From JBGPLJ01 sp963826145 (GTDB lineage Bacteria > Pseudomonadota > Gammaproteobacteria > Steroidobacterales > Steroidobacteraceae), in NCBI GenBank assembly GCA_963826145.1, contig CAWGVW010000001.1, forward strand, positions 1,054,001 to 1,118,000: a DNA stretch of 64,000 nucleotides. Direction: 5' to 3'. A program made the position numbers and the translations under genes. Under the pieces are notes generated by a model. It did no database searches. It was not told where the DNA came from and was given only the letters and a program-made list of their open reading frames with translations. Below, one piece after another: positions 48,095 to 56,922 of this stretch (within the stretch, counting starts at the first letter, position 1; each line of letters opens with the position of its first letter).

Positions 48095-50374
48095 ATGTTT
48101 GCGAAAGGATTCGCGTTCCTCATGGGAACGCTTGCGGTTTGTCAACTCCCGACGCTGGCTCCTGTCGGCCCGCTGCTGCCCTTGCTGTGCGCGGGCGTGG
48201 CGCTTTTGTCCTGTCGCCGCGCGGTCACCTGGGCTTTGTTTCTTGCCGGAGTCGTGTGGACTTCCCTGTTTGGCGCCGCGGCCGTTGCGCACAGCATCGA
48301 CCCCGCACTGAACGGGCAGCAATGGCTCGTCAGCGGTGAAATCTCCTCGGTTCCCGAAACCGACGCCGAGCACTCGAGTTTCGACCTCGACCTGATCGAC
48401 GCGCCGCCGCCGATCGCCAATCTTCGCAGGGTCCGGCTCGGCTGGTACGAACCCGGCGTGCACCTTGCGGCCGGTGAGCGCTGGCAAGTCCTGGTGAAGC
48501 TCCGTCACGCGCACGGGCTGAGAAATCCCGGCGACTACGATATTGAAGGGCGCCTTTTCGCCGAAGGGGTGGATGCGACGGGGTACGTCCTGCGCTGCCC
48601 GTGTAACTCGCGACTGCAGGCGGCCACTTGGCGCACGCCCATCCTGCGCGCGCGTGAGGCAATTGCGGCCCGAATTGCGGCTGCACTTCCGGATAGTCCC
48701 TACATCGGTATCGTCCAGGACCTTGCCGTTGGCCTCGATGATCGCGTCACGCCGGAGCAGTGGCGAGTCTTCTCTGCGACCGGCACGACGCATCTCATGG
48801 CGATTTCGGGATTTCACGTGGCGGGCATCGCCCTGCTCGCGATGTGGCTGGTCAGGGTCTCTTGGCGGATGTCGGAGTCCGGTACGTACGCCCGCTGCGA
48901 TATTGAATGCATCGCGGGTCTGGGCGCAGCCATGGGCTACGCGCTGCTTGCCGGCTTTTCCGTGCCCACTCAGCGCACGCTCGTGACGCTCGCCTGTGTG
49001 CTTCTTGCCCGCATGCAGCGGCGTGCAACCGCAGTGTGGAATCTCGTCGGCCTCGCCCTCATTGCCGTGCTCGTGCTTGACCCGCTCGCGAGTCTCGGCG
49101 CCGGCTTCTGGCTATCGTTCGCAACCGTTGCCGGCATCCTGTTCACTCTGGAAGGCCGCATCGGGCGACGCTCGCAATGGCGCGAACTGTTGCCGGCTCA
49201 GGCTGCGGCAACGCTTTGCCTTCTGCCCCTGACTATCGCGCTCTTCGGCACCGCGTCGCCTCTGAGTCCGGTCATCAACCTCCTCGCGATCCCGCTTTTC
49301 AGTCTTATTCTCGTGCCGGCCATCTTGCTTGGCGTCGCGCTGCTCGCTGTACCCGGAGGCCTTGCCACACTCTGGTTTTCGCTGATCGAGCGAGCAATCG
49401 GCACCGCCTGGCCGACATTCTCGACCCTTGCCGCTGCCCCGTTTGCACAGGTGCACGTGGCCGCGCGGCCGTTCTGGGCACTGGCGCTGCTCGCATTGGG
49501 AGTGCTCTGGGTTCTCGTGCCCTGGCCCCTTGCGGTCCGCGCGCTCGGCATTGCATTTTCATTGCCTGCCGTCTTCTGGCGGCCGTCGCCTCTGGCTGCC
49601 GGCGCTTACGAACTGACGGTGCTCGATGTCGGGCAGGGCCTAGCAGTATTCGTAGCTACGCGCGAACACAGCCTGCTGTTCGATACCGGGCCGGTCGCCC
49701 GTTCGGGGCGCGCCGCGGCCGAGTTCTCGGTCGTTCCCTATCTCGCGCAAAGAGGCATCCAGCGTCTCGACCGGCTCGTCCTCAGTCACGGCGACCGCGA
49801 CCATGTGGGCGGCGAACCCGCTGTGCGCGCGGCCTTCAACGTGGTTCGCGAAATGACCGGCGGGCAGGAGCGTGGCCGCGTGAACGAGCCGTGCGTCGCC
49901 GGAGAGTCATGGAGCTGGGACGGCGTGCAGTTCGAATTCCTGCATCCGCCACCGCTGCCTGAAGCGATGGCACGCAAGGAAAACGACGCCTCCTGTGTGC
50001 TCGCCGTGTCGGGACTTGGCGGGGCCGCATTGTTGACAGGTGACATCGAGGGCGCCGCCGAAGGCGAGCTGCTGCGTCGCGGATTGCTCGAGCGAATGAC
50101 CATCGTAGTCATTCCGCATCATGGCAGCCGCAGCTCGTCGGGCGTTGAAATGGTGGCGCGCCTCGCGCCTCGCTGGGCCGTGGTCTCTGCAGGCTACGAC
50201 AACCGCTGGCACTTCCCGAGGCCCGAAGTCGTCGAGCGCTGGCAAGCGGCTGGCGCTCGGGTCCTCACGACGGCTGCGAGCGGCGCCATCAGCTTTCGTG
50301 TCGAGACGCGTGGGATCGCCGAGCCGCCCGAAGAGTATCGCGAACACGCTCGTCGCTTCTGGCACGTCGACTGA
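48095..50374 (+). CDS. comEC: DNA internalization-related protein ComEC/Rec2
   Basis: ComEC is the inner-membrane channel through which single-stranded DNA enters during natural transformation. The 759-residue protein has N-terminal helices and an OB-like domain, the competence domain with the conserved HLMAISGFHVAG and LVTLACVLLARMQRRAT (about residues 230-470), and a C-terminal metallo-beta-lactamase-like domain (LTVLDVGQGLAVFVATRE, SHGDRDHVGGEPA, VVIPHHGSRSSS). ATG 48095 has AGGGAAG about 6 bases upstream. The full three-part architecture suggests DNA uptake is possible, though other competence genes are not in view. Confidence 0.93.
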   Translation: MFAKGFAFLMGTLAVCQLPTLAPVGPLLPLLCAGVALLSCRRAVTWALFLAGVVWTSLFGAAAVAHSIDPALNGQQWLVSGEISSVPETDAEHSSFDLDLIDAPPPIANLRRVRLGWYEPGVHLAAGERWQVLVKLRHAHGLRNPGDYDIEGRLFAEGVDATGYVLRCPCNSRLQAATWRTPILRAREAIAARIAAALPDSPYIGIVQDLAVGLDDRVTPEQWRVFSATGTTHLMAISGFHVAGIALLAMWLVRVSWRMSESGTYARCDIECIAGLGAAMGYALLAGFSVPTQRTLVTLACVLLARMQRRATAVWNLVGLALIAVLVLDPLASLGAGFWLSFATVAGILFTLEGRIGRRSQWRELLPAQAAATLCLLPLTIALFGTASPLSPVINLLAIPLFSLILVPAILLGVALLAVPGGLATLWFSLIERAIGTAWPTFSTLAAAPFAQVHVAARPFWALALLALGVLWVLVPWPLAVRALGIAFSLPAVFWRPSPLAAGAYELTVLDVGQGLAVFVATREHSLLFDTGPVARSGRAAAEFSVVPYLAQRGIQRLDRLVLSHGDRDHVGGEPAVRAAFNVVREMTGGQERGRVNEPCVAGESWSWDGVQFEFLHPPPLPEAMARKENDASCVLAVSGLGGAALLTGDIEGAAEGELLRRGLLERMTIVVIPHHGSRSSSGVEMVARLAPRWAVVSAGYDNRWHFPRPEVVERWQAAGARVLTTAASGAISFRVETRGIAEPPEEYREHARRFWHVD

Positions 50375-50496
50375 GCCGACAGCCAGGTCCGCGCATACCC
50401 GCAGTTGCTAAGTTCTCGTTTCGTCAAGCTATTCCGCTCCGGCCGGGTGCAGTATCATCGCGCCTTCGTCACTCGCCCGGATGCCCGCGACGCCTC

Positions 50497-51111
50497 ATGT
50501 GGGAACTCGTCAAAGCCGGCGGCTACGTCATGTGGCCGATCATCCTGTGTTCCATAGCCGCCGCCGCGATCATCGTCGAACGTCTCTGGACCCTGCAGGA
50601 AAAGCGCGTCATTCCGAAGGAGCTGACGAAAAAGGTCCTGCAGTGGATCGAGACCCGTGACCTCAATGACAAGATGATCGCGGCGCTCGAACAGAACTCG
50701 CCGCTCGGCAAGGTGATCGCGGTGGGGCTCGCGAACCGCAATCGCACTCGTGACGTCCTGGTCGAACGCGTAACCGATACCGGGCGCCACGTCGTGCACG
50801 AACTCGAACGTTTCCTCGGCATGCTGGGCACGATCGCAAGCGTCTCGCCGCTCCTGGGCCTTCTCGGCACGGTGACCGGCATCATCCGCGCATTCAACGA
50901 TCTCACGCTGAAAGGGAGCGGTGATCCGCGCATCCTCTCCGGCGGCATCGCCGAAGCGCTCATTACGACCGCGGCGGGACTGCTCGTCGCCATTCCGGCG
51001 CTCGTCGGCTACCGCTATTTGCGCGGACGTGTCGAGGGGCTGGTGGTCCAGATGGAGAAGGAAGCGATGCAGCTCGTCGAGTTGCTGGAAGAGCAGAAGT
51101 CGCGCGGCTAG
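50497..51111 (+). CDS. exbB: ExbB/TolQ-type proton channel protein
   Basis: A 204-residue MotA/TolQ/ExbB family protein with three membrane helices (about residues 9-28, 108-130 and 146-170) and the family stretch SVSPLLGLLGTVTGIIRAF and ILSGGIAEALITTAAGLLVAIP. ExbB and ExbD use the proton gradient to energise an outer-membrane partner through a TonB-like protein. No tonB is beside it; this exbB-exbD pair upstream of msbA-lpxK is common in gammaproteobacteria, and the partner is not known. A TATCAT -10 candidate (50453-50458) lies in the 122-base gap after comEC. Confidence 0.9.
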   Translation: MWELVKAGGYVMWPIILCSIAAAAIIVERLWTLQEKRVIPKELTKKVLQWIETRDLNDKMIAALEQNSPLGKVIAVGLANRNRTRDVLVERVTDTGRHVVHELERFLGMLGTIASVSPLLGLLGTVTGIIRAFNDLTLKGSGDPRILSGGIAEALITTAAGLLVAIPALVGYRYLRGRVEGLVVQMEKEAMQLVELLEEQKSRG

Positions 51112-51138
51112 CGGGCCGACACCTCCGGATCACGAGCG

Positions 51139-51564
51139 ATGGACCTCAAGCCGCGCAAACCCGAAGAGCCGGAGCTCAACATGACCTCGCTCATTGATGT
51201 CGTGTTGCTGATGGTGATCTTCTTCATGGTGTCGAGCACTTTCATCGAGGAAGGCCGGGTCAAGATCCGGTTGCCGGAAGCTTCGACCGTGCCGGTCACA
51301 TCGCCGGGCTCCGAGCCGCTCGTCATCACCGTGACCCATTCGGGCGAGTACCTCGTGAACGATCGCACGCTCATCAACAACAATCCGGACACTCTGCGCA
51401 GCGCCATCGTCAAAGTCGCAGGTGCGAAGCGCGATGGACCGGTCACAATCCGGGCTGATGCAACGACGACGCACCAGTCGGTTGTCACGGCCATGGACGT
51501 GCTGGCGCGGCTCGGCTTCGTCGAGATCAACATCGCGACGATTCCCGGCGCGCGGAGCAAATAG
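51139..51564 (+). CDS. exbD: ExbD/TolR-type proton channel protein
   Basis: A 141-residue bitopic protein: a short cytoplasmic N-terminus rich in Pro and Glu, one membrane helix with the essential proton-carrying Asp20 (MTSLIDVVLLMVIFFMVSS), and a periplasmic domain (GPVTIRADATTTHQSVVTAM). It works with ExbB 27 bases upstream and is followed after 5 bases by msbA. Confidence 0.92.
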   Translation: MDLKPRKPEEPELNMTSLIDVVLLMVIFFMVSSTFIEEGRVKIRLPEASTVPVTSPGSEPLVITVTHSGEYLVNDRTLINNNPDTLRSAIVKVAGAKRDGPVTIRADATTTHQSVVTAMDVLARLGFVEINIATIPGARSK

Positions 51565-51569
51565 GGATC

Positions 51570-53318
51570 ATGGCGACGCTACCGCTCAACCAGGATGCCA
51601 AGCGCATCTATCTGCGCCTTATCAGTTACGCGAAGCCGTACTGGCCGGTCTTCCTGCTGGGCGTCTTCGGTAACGCGCTCTTCGCCACGACCGATGCCGG
51701 CTTCGTCTGGTTCGTGCGTAATTTCCTGAAGGACGCGTTCGCGAAGCCCGATCCGAAGGTGCTCGTGTGGGTGCCGATCGGCGCGGTCGTGCTCTTCCTC
51801 CTGCGCGGGATCGGCGACTTCCTGTCGACCTACTGCGCGGCGTCGGTCGGCCGGCAGGTCATCAAGACGCTGCGCGGACAGCTCTTCGGCCATTACCTCA
51901 AGCTCCCGACGGCGTTCTACGACCGGGAGGCGTCGGCGAATCTCCTCTCGAAGCTCACCTACAACGTGGAACTCCTGGCGGAGGCGAGCGCCAATTCGGT
52001 CACGGTCATGATCCGCGACTCGCTGACGGTCATCGCGCTCATCGGCTATCTCTTCTATCTCAACTGGCGCCTTGCGGCTATCAGCATCATTCTCGCGCCG
52101 GTGATCGCCTGGCTCATCCGGCGGGTCAATCAGCTCTTCCGCCGCTACAGCCAGCGCATCCAGAATTCGATGGGCGACGTCACCCGGATCGCGAAGGAGG
52201 GCATCGAGGGCCATCGCCTCATCAAGCTCTTCAATGCACAGGCCTACGAGGCGCAGGTCTTCGACCGAGTGAATGAGCAAAACCGCCGCAACAACATGAA
52301 GCTCATTCTCACGCGCGCGCTGTCAAATCCCGTCGTGCAGCTCACGGCGTCGATCGGTCTTGCCTTCGTGCTCTACGTCATGATCGGCATGGTGCTCAAG
52401 CAGCGGCTTCCGCTGGAGGACTTCTTCGCGTTCCTGACGGCGCTCCTCCTGACGACCGCGCCCCTGCGCCGCGTCGTCAACGTGGCTGCACCGTTGCAGC
52501 AGGGCATTGCCGCGGGCGCCAGCATCTTCGAGATCCTCGACCGCGAGACCGAGGATCTCGACACCGGGCGGCCGCTCGAGCACAGCCGCGGCGATGTGGA
52601 GTTTCGGGATGTCGCGTTTCAGTACACCGACGAGAAGGGCGAGATTCTGTCGGGGATCAGTTTTCACGTGCGCCCCGGCGAGACGATCGCCGTCGTCGGC
52701 AAGTCCGGGAGCGGGAAGTCGACGCTCGTCGCCCTGCTTGGTCGCTACTACGACGTGTCCGAGGGTCAGATACTCCTGGACGGCGTAGATGTGCGCGAAT
52801 ACCGGTTGCGCGACCTCAGACGTCAGCTCAGCATGGTCAGCCAGGACGTTCTGCTCTTCAACGACACCATTCGCGGCAATATCGCATTCAGCGTGCCGGC
52901 GGCGGCGGCGGCCGCGATCGACGCAGCCGCCGCGGCGGCGCACGTCACCGAATTCAGTGACGATGCGCCGGGCGGACTCGATTTCCTCGTCGGCGATCGC
53001 GGATCACTGGTTTCGGGCGGCCAGCGACAGCGCATTTCCATCGCGCGGGCGGTTCTCAAGGACGCCCCGATCCTTATCCTCGATGAAGCGACGTCGGCGC
53101 TCGACACGGAGCTCGAGCGCCGGATCCAGCAGTCGCTCGATGAACTCATGCGTGGCCGGACCACGTTCGTCATCGCGCACCGCCTGACCACGATCGAAAA
53201 TGCGGACCGCATTCTCGTGCTCGACGCAGGCAAGCTCGTCGAGTCGGGTACGCACGCCGAGCTGATCGCGCATAACGGGCACTACGCGGCCCTGCATCGC
53301 CTGCAATTCAACGTGTAG
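51570..53318 (+). CDS. msbA: Lipid A export ABC transporter MsbA
   Basis: MsbA flips core-lipid A across the inner membrane. The 582-residue half-transporter has six membrane helices in residues 20-310 and an ATPase domain with Walker A VVGKSGSGKSTLVALLGRYY, signature LVSGGQRQRISIARAV and Walker B ILILDEATSALD. Length equals E. coli MsbA (582). The neighbouring lpxK, 13 bases downstream, makes the lipid A substrate; msbA-lpxK is a conserved pair. A short Ala-rich run (AAAAAAIDAAAAAAH-like) lies just before the signature region. Confidence 0.96.
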   Translation: MATLPLNQDAKRIYLRLISYAKPYWPVFLLGVFGNALFATTDAGFVWFVRNFLKDAFAKPDPKVLVWVPIGAVVLFLLRGIGDFLSTYCAASVGRQVIKTLRGQLFGHYLKLPTAFYDREASANLLSKLTYNVELLAEASANSVTVMIRDSLTVIALIGYLFYLNWRLAAISIILAPVIAWLIRRVNQLFRRYSQRIQNSMGDVTRIAKEGIEGHRLIKLFNAQAYEAQVFDRVNEQNRRNNMKLILTRALSNPVVQLTASIGLAFVLYVMIGMVLKQRLPLEDFFAFLTALLLTTAPLRRVVNVAAPLQQGIAAGASIFEILDRETEDLDTGRPLEHSRGDVEFRDVAFQYTDEKGEILSGISFHVRPGETIAVVGKSGSGKSTLVALLGRYYDVSEGQILLDGVDVREYRLRDLRRQLSMVSQDVLLFNDTIRGNIAFSVPAAAAAAIDAAAAAAHVTEFSDDAPGGLDFLVGDRGSLVSGGQRQRISIARAVLKDAPILILDEATSALDTELERRIQQSLDELMRGRTTFVIAHRLTTIENADRILVLDAGKLVESGTHAELIAHNGHYAALHRLQFNV

Positions 53319-53331
53319 GCGACAGCAGCCC

Positions 53332-54342
53332 TTGGCCGCCGACAGTTCCCATCCCTGGCTCGAGCGCGTCTGGTATTCAGGCGCCGCGTCGGGTGGCTGG
53401 CTGATACCGTTCGCGTGGCTGTTCGGTCTCCTCACGGCCCTGCGTCGTGCGCTGTTTCGCAGCGGCATGATCCCGAGCTTCGCCGTGCGAGTGCCGGTCA
53501 TCGTCGTAGGCAATGTGACTGTCGGCGGAACCGGCAAGACGCCACTCGTTATCTGGCTCGTCGAGCAGCTTGCGCGCCGCGGCTTCAGGCCCGGCGTCGT
53601 CACTCGAGGCTACGGCGGCTCGATCCTCGGCCCGGCGATCGTCACGCCGTCGATGACGGCGGCCGATTGCGGCGATGAGCCGCTGCTGATTGCCGCACGC
53701 ACCCATCGCACGGTGGTCGTCGCGCGCGACCGCGTCGCCGGAGCCCGGCTCGTTGCGGATTGTGGGGCTGACGTCGTGGTTGCCGACGATGGCCTGCAGC
53801 ACTATCGGTTGCGGCGCAATTGCGAGATCGTCGTGCTCGACGGCGAACGCCGCCTCGGCAATGGGCGCCTGCTGCCCGCCGGACCCCTGCGGGAACCCGC
53901 GGCGCGTCTCGGCAGCGCCGAAGCCGTTGTCGTCACTGCCGGGCCGACCAGCGCCGGCGAATTCGCGATGCGGCTCGTCGGCGGCAGCGTGCGCAGTTTG
54001 AAGGATGGTGGCGAACGCCGACTCGACTCCTTCGCGGGCGGCAGCGTCCATGCCGTGGCCGGCATTGGCAATCCGCACCGGTTTTTCGCGAGCTTGCGGG
54101 CGCACGGGCTCAAGCTCATCGAGCATCCATTCCCCGATCATCATGAATTTCAGGCGGCCGAACTCGATTTTCCGGACTCGCTGCCGGTGCTCATGACGGA
54201 GAAGGATGCCGTAAAATGCCGTGCGTTCGCCCGCGATGGGTGGTGGACAGCGCCAGTCAGTGCGCAGTTCGAGACACCGGCCGGCGAATCGTTGATGACC
54301 CTGGTACTCGAGAAGATCCGTCAACCGGTCGAGTGCAGGTAA
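53332..54342 (+). CDS. lpxK: Tetraacyldisaccharide 4'-kinase
   Basis: LpxK phosphorylates the 4' position of the lipid A disaccharide at the inner membrane. The 336-residue protein has the membrane-associated N-terminus (SSHPWLERVWYSGAASGGW), the unusual P-loop VIVVGNVTVGGTGKTPLVIWL and VTRGYGG, then DVVVADDGLQHYRL and LMTEKDAVKCRAF. The best start is TTG 53332; no ATG or GTG gives the full N-terminus and the ribosome-binding site is weak. Confidence 0.95.
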   Translation: MAADSSHPWLERVWYSGAASGGWLIPFAWLFGLLTALRRALFRSGMIPSFAVRVPVIVVGNVTVGGTGKTPLVIWLVEQLARRGFRPGVVTRGYGGSILGPAIVTPSMTAADCGDEPLLIAARTHRTVVVARDRVAGARLVADCGADVVVADDGLQHYRLRRNCEIVVLDGERRLGNGRLLPAGPLREPAARLGSAEAVVVTAGPTSAGEFAMRLVGGSVRSLKDGGERRLDSFAGGSVHAVAGIGNPHRFFASLRAHGLKLIEHPFPDHHEFQAAELDFPDSLPVLMTEKDAVKCRAFARDGWWTAPVSAQFETPAGESLMTLVLEKIRQPVECR

Positions 54343-54362
54343 CCTCAAAGGAGCCGATGCCG

Positions 54363-54554
54363 ATGGATGCACGCCTGCTCGAGATTCTGGCCTGTCCCGT
54401 ATGCAAGGGACCGCTCATCTATCACAAACCGGCGGCCGAACTCGTGTGCCGGGCGGATCGCCTCGCGTTCCCCGTGCGCGACGACATTCCGATCATGCTG
54501 GAAGAGGAAGCGCGTCAACTCGAATCGGGCGATCCGCTCCTCGAACGTGCATGA
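54363..54554 (+). CDS. Trm112-like zinc-ribbon protein (YcaR family)
   Basis: A 63-residue protein, MDARLLEILACPVCKGPL onward, with the CPVC zinc-ribbon half-site and FPVRDDIPIMLEEEA, characteristic of the YcaR/Trm112 family. Trm112 partners methyltransferases in eukaryotes; the bacterial role is unclear. It has the conserved place between lpxK and kdsB. I chose ATG 54363 because AGGAG lies 9 bases upstream and it matches the E. coli start; ATG 54357 adds two residues. ATGA overlap with kdsB. Confidence 0.88.
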   Translation: MDARLLEILACPVCKGPLIYHKPAAELVCRADRLAFPVRDDIPIMLEEEARQLESGDPLLERA

Positions 54555-55309
54555 AATTCCACGTGCTCATCCCGGCGCGCCATGCTTCGACGCGCCTGCC
54601 GGGAAAGCCGCTCCTCGATCTCGGTGGCCGTCCGATGATAGCGCGCGTCTACGAGAGGGCGGCGGCGGCTGCGCCGACGAGCGTCGCGATCGCGACGGAC
54701 AGCGAGGAAATTGCGCGAACCTGTCGCGCGCTTGGTCTTGGGGTTGAGATGACGAGCGCCTCACACGTTTCCGGCACGGACCGGATCGCGGAGGTGGCGC
54801 GCCGCTCGACCTGGCACAGCGACGAGATCATCGTGAACTTGCAGGGCGATGAGCCGCTCATTCCGGTTGCCGTCATCCGCCAGGTGGCGGCCCTCCTCGT
54901 GTCATCGCCAGAGGCCGCGATCGCGACCCTCGCGACGCCGGTGGAATCGCTGGCGGAATATCTGGACCCGAACGCGGTGAAGGTGGTCGGCGACGCGGCT
55001 GGCCGTGCTCTCTACTTCAGCCGGGCACCGATTCCCTGGAATCGAGATTCGGCGCCGCAGGGGTTCACGTCACAGTCCGCGTGGGGCGGAGCGCTGCGGC
55101 ACGTCGGGATCTATGCGTATCGGGTCGGTGCCTTGATCAAGCTCGCCGAAATTGCGCCGACTGCGCTCGAACAGATCGAGCGCCTCGAACAGCTGCGGGC
55201 GCTGGAAAGTGGCCTCACGATCCAGCTTGCGATCGCCGTCGAGAAACCGCCAGGTGGTGTCGACACACCCGCAGACCTCGATCGGGTGCGCAAACTCGTG
55301 AGCGGCTGA
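54551..55309 (+). CDS. kdsB: 3-deoxy-manno-octulosonate cytidylyltransferase
   Basis: KdsB activates Kdo with CTP to CMP-Kdo for lipopolysaccharide assembly. The 252-residue protein shows IPARHASTRLPGKPLLDLGG at the N-terminus, ATDSEEIA, VNLQGDEPLIP and the C-terminal EKPPGGVDTPADLDRV. It follows the ycaR-like gene by a 4-base overlap, closing the exbBD-msbA-lpxK-ycaR-kdsB run. Its substrate pathway begins with kdsA at 6.5 kb and its CTP with pyrG at 4.8 kb. Confidence 0.97.
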   Translation: MKFHVLIPARHASTRLPGKPLLDLGGRPMIARVYERAAAAAPTSVAIATDSEEIARTCRALGLGVEMTSASHVSGTDRIAEVARRSTWHSDEIIVNLQGDEPLIPVAVIRQVAALLVSSPEAAIATLATPVESLAEYLDPNAVKVVGDAAGRALYFSRAPIPWNRDSAPQGFTSQSAWGGALRHVGIYAYRVGALIKLAEIAPTALEQIERLEQLRALESGLTIQLAIAVEKPPGGVDTPADLDRVRKLVSG

Positions 55310-55324
55310 CTGCTTTGAGATGAC

Positions 55325-55342
55325 GGCGCGCAATGTAGCGCC
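55325..55342. terminator. Hairpin between convergent kdsB and emrB-like genes
   Basis: GGCGC (55325-55329) and GCGCC (55338-55342) form a short stem with an 8-base loop in the 57-base gap between two convergent genes. Neither side has a T-run. A bidirectional terminator is plausible from position alone. Confidence 0.3.
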
Positions 55343-55366
55343 GGCCGTTCGGGTTACGGCGCCGAT

Positions 55367-56905
55367 TCAGGCGAGCTGATCCGCGCTTTCGGCCGCGCTC
55401 GGTGTCGCGGTCGGCTGGCGCGGCGTGCGAAAAAACAGCACGAGTGGTATCAGCAGAAGCGATGTCAGCATCATCAGATAAAACACGTTGCCGAAGGCGA
55501 GCACCGCCGACTGGCGGCTGATTTCGTTCATCGCGACTTCTGCCTCGTGGCCCGGCGCGATCGCCTGCAAGACCCGCCAGCGCTCGTTGTCGAGCGAGGA
55601 CAGGAATTCCACCAGCCTCGACTGATTGCGGGCCGAGATATCCGACACCTGGGCCGCGACGAGTGACACACCGACCGCGGATCCGAGATTGCGCGCGAGC
55701 GTGAGAATCACGGTTCCTTCCGTGCGCAGCTTTGGATCAAGCGTGGAAAAAGCGGCGACGTTGACCGGCAGGAACGTCAGACCCATTGCGGCGCCCTGAA
55801 AGAACGAAGTCACGCCAATTGTCATGGCTGTCGTGTCGAGCGAGATGTGCGCAAGCGGCCACAGCGATGCGGCGAGCAGGAGCGACGCGACGATCATCAG
55901 GTTGCGCGGCCCAACCCTGTTCACAAGACGGCCGCCCACGATCATTGCAGCCATCATGCCAATGCCGCGCCAGACCATGAGCTCCCCGGAACTGATGACC
56001 GGATAGCCCTGGATTTGCTGCAGGTACGTCGGCACGAGTGCCGTCGAGGACACGAACATCAGGCCGACGACGAGCATCACCAGGATCGCGGCGGCAAAAT
56101 TGCGGTCGCGCAGCAGCGCCGGCTCGATGAACGGATGGCTGCGTGTCGCGGAATGCGCGACGAAGAGGTAGAAGAAAAGCGCGGCAAATCCCGACTCGAG
56201 CATGATCTCGCCGGACTCGAACCAGCCCTTGTCCGCTCCGCGGTCCATGAAGAGCTGCAGCGTGCCGAGTCCGAGGGCGAGCAGGACGTAGCCGAAGAGG
56301 TCGAAATTCGCCGCACGCCGGCCGATGTCTCTCGGAATGGCACTCGCGATCCCGAGCGTCGCCAGGATTCCGACGGGTACATTGACATAGAAGACCCATC
56401 GCCAGCTCCAGGTCTCCGTGAGGTAGCCGCCGAGCGTCGGTCCGATCACCGGGCCCACCATCACGCCCATCGACCAGATCACGAACGCGCGCCCATGCTC
56501 TTCACGGGTATAGGCGCCGAGCAGCACCGATTGCGATATCGGCACGAGCGCGGCGCCCGAAACACCCTGGAGCGTCCGAAAGAGGACAAGCTCCGGGAGC
56601 GACGTCGCGAGTCCGCAGAGCATGGAGAAGAGCGTGAAACCGACGACACTCGTGATCAGTACGCGGCGCGAACCGAAGCGCGCGGCAAGGAAGGTCGTCA
56701 ACGGCGTGACGATGGCGCTGGCAACGATGTACGACGTCAAGACCCAGAACACCTGGTCCTGAGTCGCCTGCAGCGATCCGCGAATCTGCGGCAGCGCGAC
56801 GTTCGCGATTGTCATGTCGACCGTGTAGAGGAGCGTCGCGAGCGTCGTCGACACTGCGATCATCGTGCGGCGCGACGAGTGCGTAGCTTGCGCCGGACGG
56901 TTCAT
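55367..56905 (-). CDS. DHA2-family multidrug efflux MFS transporter (EmrB-like)
   Basis: A 512-residue, 14-helix drug:H+ antiporter. Family motifs are LYTVDMTIANVALPQIRGSL (helix 1), AARFGSRRVL (motif A), LFRTLQGVSGAALVPISQ (motif B) and MVGPVIGPTLGGYLTETWSW (motif C). It exports hydrophobic compounds through a tripartite channel with the EmrA-like protein encoded 17 bases upstream and an outer-membrane TolC not in view. The drug spectrum cannot be told from sequence. Order marR-emrA-emrB is the E. coli emr layout. Confidence 0.92.
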   Translation of the reverse strand: MNRPAQATHSSRRTMIAVSTTLATLLYTVDMTIANVALPQIRGSLQATQDQVFWVLTSYIVASAIVTPLTTFLAARFGSRRVLITSVVGFTLFSMLCGLATSLPELVLFRTLQGVSGAALVPISQSVLLGAYTREEHGRAFVIWSMGVMVGPVIGPTLGGYLTETWSWRWVFYVNVPVGILATLGIASAIPRDIGRRAANFDLFGYVLLALGLGTLQLFMDRGADKGWFESGEIMLESGFAALFFYLFVAHSATRSHPFIEPALLRDRNFAAAILVMLVVGLMFVSSTALVPTYLQQIQGYPVISSGELMVWRGIGMMAAMIVGGRLVNRVGPRNLMIVASLLLAASLWPLAHISLDTTAMTIGVTSFFQGAAMGLTFLPVNVAAFSTLDPKLRTEGTVILTLARNLGSAVGVSLVAAQVSDISARNQSRLVEFLSSLDNERWRVLQAIAPGHEAEVAMNEISRQSAVLAFGNVFYLMMLTSLLLIPLVLFFRTPRQPTATPSAAESADQLA

Positions 56906-56922
56906 GGCTCGAGGCGCGACGC